This document shows, piece by piece, positions 61,393 through 64,000 of a stretch of DNA of 64,000 nucleotides. Source of the DNA: Campylobacter_A concisus_Y (GTDB lineage Bacteria; Campylobacterota; Campylobacteria; Campylobacterales; Campylobacteraceae); NCBI RefSeq assembly GCF_902460415.1, contig NZ_CABPTY010000002.1, positions 221,036 to 285,035 on the forward strand. Reading direction: 5' to 3'. The position numbers and the translations under genes are program-made. Under the pieces are notes generated by a model. The model made no database searches. It was not told the origin of the DNA and saw only the letters and a program-made list of their open reading frames with translations. The first letter of the stretch is position 1. Each line of letters opens with the position of its first letter.

Positions 61393-62151
61393 TTAATGAG
61401 GCTTTTTAATGCCCTCATTTAGTTCTTTTTCGTGAATTTTCTTTGCAGCCTCGGCTAACTCACCTGGCTTTAAGACCTTAACAAGCTCTATCTCAAAAAC
61501 AATAGTCTCGCCTCCAGGTATACCCTCCATGCCGCTATTGCCGTATGCAAGTTCTGGCGGGATAACAAATTTAAACTTATCGCCCTCTTTCATGAGCATT
61601 AAGCCCTCTTCAAGACCTGGGATCAAATTTAGCATAGAAAGATGAGCTGGAGCCTCTTTTGTCTCATCAAAGACCTTACCATCGATAAAACTAGCTTTGT
61701 AGTTTGCTATGATGATACTCTCTTGTTTTGGAGTTGCTCCTTTTTTGCTTGATTTTAAAATTTCATATTGTAATTTTGATTTTGTCGTTTTTACATTTTT
61801 ATTTTTTGCATTTTTATCCATAAAAGCCTTGCCCTGCTTTAAATTCTCTTTAAGTATGGCGGCTTCTTTTTCTTTTACTATCTTGTCTAAATTTTCAGCT
61901 CTTTTGTTTAGTAGCTTTGCTATCTCATCATCGCTTAGTTTTAGCTCTCCTTTTAGTGCATCACTAAAACCTTTGATAACGGCTTCAGCATCGTAGCTAA
62001 TGCCTATTTGTTTTTGTTCAAGTAACCCTTTTAAAACATATCCACCACTTGTTGCTCCCATGGCATAAGACTCATTTGAATCTACATTTGCAAGCAAACC
62101 AGAAGCACTTAAACTAAGAAGTAGCGTAAATTTTAAAACCTTATTTTTCAT
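61393..62151 (-). CDS. mccB: Periplasmic FKBP-type peptidyl-prolyl isomerase
   Basis: The 252-aa protein has a signal peptide (ending GLLANV), an N-terminal helical dimerisation part of the FkpA/Mip kind (about residues 25-130) and an FKBP domain with VFDETKEAPAH, LIPGLEEGLMLMKEGDKFKFVIPPELAYG and IVFEIELV. It follows mccA, as MccB does in Wolinella, and probably helps fold the octahaem protein. Confidence 0.93.
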   Translation of the reverse strand: MKNKVLKFTLLLSLSASGLLANVDSNESYAMGATSGGYVLKGLLEQKQIGISYDAEAVIKGFSDALKGELKLSDDEIAKLLNKRAENLDKIVKEKEAAILKENLKQGKAFMDKNAKNKNVKTTKSKLQYEILKSSKKGATPKQESIIIANYKASFIDGKVFDETKEAPAHLSMLNLIPGLEEGLMLMKEGDKFKFVIPPELAYGNSGMEGIPGGETIVFEIELVKVLKPGELAEAAKKIHEKELNEGIKKPH

Positions 62152-62170
62152 ATCAAACCCTTAAGATTAA

Positions 62171-62190
62171 AGGGGCTAAAACTAGCCCCT
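62171..62190 (-). terminator. Hairpin between mccA and mccB
   Basis: An 8-bp GC-rich stem (AGGGGCTA / TAGCCCCT) with a 4-base loop, just after the mccA stop, followed on the minus strand by TTTAAT. It is likely a partial terminator or an mRNA-stabilising end that lets mccA be made in excess of the downstream genes. Confidence 0.55.
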
Positions 62191-62195
62191 AAATG

Positions 62196-64000
62196 CTATA
62201 AATTTTTATTCAAAATTCTTTGAGCTTCTTTTATATACTCTTTTGATGCATCGAGTTTTTGTTTAGTAAATTTAAATCCGTGCATACCCCATGAACCATC
62301 TTTTTCAACCATATCGATGATCTCTTGAGCATTTTGGATAAGCTCATAAACTCTTACTTTATCACTTGCATCAAGTTTTTTAGTCTCAAGTAGTGAGTAA
62401 AGTCCTTCAATACCAATTTTAACTTCAGAGAATTCATTCTTAACTGGAGTTTGCCATCCCATAACTTCATCATAAACTTGTTTTTGGTTTTTGAAGTGAA
62501 GTGTTGGTTTTAGCTCAGATAGTACTGGGCTGTGGCAGCCTTTGGTATCTTTCATATCCTTATCAGCCCAAGATGTTCTAGCGCACGCCCACATCAAGTC
62601 AACGTAGTTGTGACCATTTTTGTCTCTCTCAAAGTGCCAATCTTTAGCATCTCTTGGACCTTTAGCAGCATCGCCTGGTACTAGAGATTTCTCTTTTGGA
62701 TCAACCATAATCTTCCAGATGTGAGATCTTCTTTGAGTATCAAAGCCAGCGTTGTCTTGGAACTGAACAGCGTAGAAATTCTCACAACTCATCATAAATG
62801 GCATGTGGCAAGATGCACAAGTGTTGTCTTTGTGAGTATCTGCTTTAGATGCGATATATGCTTGAGTCTCGTGGCAATCTTTACACTCTTTTCTAATTTT
62901 TGGTTTAGTATAGAATGAGCTTAGATAGCCTTGCTCTGAATTATAGTTCATACCTTTTACGTTTTTATCGCCTACAACTGGACCTGTGTTGTCGTGTGGA
63001 TCGTGGCAAGTTACGCATCTCATACCTTTGTCGTAGTGAGCTGTAAAGTATGATTGTGAACCTTCAGAACCACATCCTGGTCCCATTGACTTAAATTTAG
63101 AGCTTAATGATAGATCAAGCTTGCCGTTGTTTAATGGGTTAGCACGCATTAAGTCTGGGCTAAAGTTAAATCTTTGGTGGCAGCGTTCGCAGTTTGATGT
63201 TCTAAAATTTGTAGCCCCGTCAAGGTGACCGCCAGCTCCGTGGCACTCCTCACAGCTTACGCCTTTTGAGATAGTGTGTTTTTGAAGCTCTTTAGCATTA
63301 CCAAGTGCTGCGTAAAATTCTGCTTTTGACTTAAAGTCAAATTTAACTGGGTGACAAACTTCACAATATGATGAGTTTGCTTGGAAGAACATTGATTTTT
63401 TATGTTTTGCGGCGTATGAAGCAAGACCTCTAACATATCCGCCATTATCGCCGTACTCTTCAAGAGTGCCAGGAAATTCTGGGACAAGCTCTTTTATCTT
63501 TTTAACAGTAGCGTCGTCTAAATTTAACGCCCATGTTCTTTGCCATTGGTTACCACCAGCTACGATCTGACCTGTACCATCTCTTAGCAAACCACCCTCA
63601 ACGTAGTAAGTGCCACGAAGTAACCACGCATCAACGTAGCCCATTTTGGTTCTTAAGTGACCAACGGTTGCGTAGATAACATCTGGAGTAATACCTTTTG
63701 GAAGGATAGAAGCTGTATCTTTGTCAAATACTGGCTCAGTTAGGTTGTTATTAACCTCTGGGTGCTCGCCAGGGAAACGCATAGTAGTTGCGTGGCGAGA
63801 TCTGCTCCACACTTCATACTGAGCCGGGTGACACTCACCGCACTTTTCTGGTCCTACAAATTTATTAGGAAACTGAAGTGATGAAGTGGCTGGAATTCTA
63901 TACATCATAGAGCTATAGCCCTTACCGCCATCTCTTTTACTAAGCTTTGACATATCAAAGCCATGTCCCTCGGCAAGCCACTCTAAGCCACGGTCGTGAA
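62196..64000 (-). CDS. mccA: Octahaem c-copper sulfite reductase MccA (N-terminus beyond window)
   Basis: At least 601 residues of the periplasmic sulfite reductase are seen. The frame stays open to the window end (HDRGLEWLAEGHGFD lies before the first internal Met), so the signal peptide and start lie outside. Seven CxxCH haem sites are visible (CGECH, CEVCH, CEECH, CERCH, CVTCH, CKDCH, CASCH) plus the diagnostic CX15CH site (CARTSW ... KGCH), which makes eight haems. Extra cysteines in PGCGSEG and MMSCENF could include the copper ligands known in Wolinella MccA. It reduces sulfite to sulfide in anaerobic respiration, fed by MccC and MccD. Confidence 0.95.
   Translation of the reverse strand, partial: HDRGLEWLAEGHGFDMSKLSKRDGGKGYSSMMYRIPATSSLQFPNKFVGPEKCGECHPAQYEVWSRSRHATTMRFPGEHPEVNNNLTEPVFDKDTASILPKGITPDVIYATVGHLRTKMGYVDAWLLRGTYYVEGGLLRDGTGQIVAGGNQWQRTWALNLDDATVKKIKELVPEFPGTLEEYGDNGGYVRGLASYAAKHKKSMFFQANSSYCEVCHPVKFDFKSKAEFYAALGNAKELQKHTISKGVSCEECHGAGGHLDGATNFRTSNCERCHQRFNFSPDLMRANPLNNGKLDLSLSSKFKSMGPGCGSEGSQSYFTAHYDKGMRCVTCHDPHDNTGPVVGDKNVKGMNYNSEQGYLSSFYTKPKIRKECKDCHETQAYIASKADTHKDNTCASCHMPFMMSCENFYAVQFQDNAGFDTQRRSHIWKIMVDPKEKSLVPGDAAKGPRDAKDWHFERDKNGHNYVDLMWACARTSWADKDMKDTKGCHSPVLSELKPTLHFKNQKQVYDEVMGWQTPVKNEFSEVKIGIEGLYSLLETKKLDASDKVRVYELIQNAQEIIDMVEKDGSWGMHGFKFTKQKLDASKEYIKEAQRILNKNL

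Overview
The window looks like a chromosome segment of a microaerophilic to anaerobic Campylobacter of the C. concisus group. That placement is inference. It rests on AT-rich coding, frequent TTG starts, an rsmA-rnj-kdsD-rluB block, desulforubrerythrin, cytochrome bd preceded by a DUF4492 gene, an MccA-type sulfite reductase and a poly-G contingency tract. No rRNA, tRNA, CRISPR array or complete insertion sequence was seen. One assembly gap (33855-34593) interrupts an accessory region.

Layout. 1-5.0 kb: a kinase-like protein, a PepSY membrane protein, nrdB, a lipoprotein, a nitrilase-family enzyme and pcm. 5.0-12.3 kb: a frameshifted outer-membrane barrel gene, an OprC/NosA-like copper receptor that is visibly GC-rich, recJ, an intact paralogue of the barrel gene and pyrG. 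12.4-15.4 kb: the cytochrome bd operon (DUF4492, cydA, cydB and a 33-aa CydX-like peptide). 15.5-22.6 kb: an arylsulfate sulfotransferase, two small orphans, ilvD, rmuC, a small secreted protein and desulforubrerythrin. 22.7-29.9 kb: a minus-strand accessory metabolic cluster with two unrelated tannase-type esterases, a double ABM protein, reductases and an iron alcohol dehydrogenase.

29.9-37.5 kb holds ribonucleotide reductase genes. The class III enzyme is split: NrdD ends in a TAA just before its glycyl-radical tail, and the tail is a separate 56-aa ORF in the same frame with its own Shine-Dalgarno. nrdA follows. Between nrdD and nrdA sits a two-gene cassette of a small membrane protein and a ThsB-like TIR protein, which looks like a compact defence system. 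The assembly gap falls inside the TIR gene. 37.7-51.0 kb is mostly core: purB, an RluA-type synthase, rlmN, a nucleosidase-like gene, hisF coupled to a 1094-aa UPF1-like helicase, rsmA, rnj, kdsD and rluB. A Sel1-repeat gene switched off by a nine-G tract follows.

51.7-64.0 kb is one minus-strand array of twelve closely spaced genes for sulfite respiration: octahaem MccA (cut by the window end), an FKBP isomerase, a four-cluster ferredoxin, an NrfD-type quinol dehydrogenase, a CcsBA haem lyase, and then a Sel1 protein, a double-NosL protein, a small membrane protein, an FtsX/LolD-type ABC transporter, a cysteine-containing membrane protein and what I read as a third, degenerate NosL domain. 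The leading genes make and wire the haem c-copper enzyme. The trailing genes plausibly deliver its copper.
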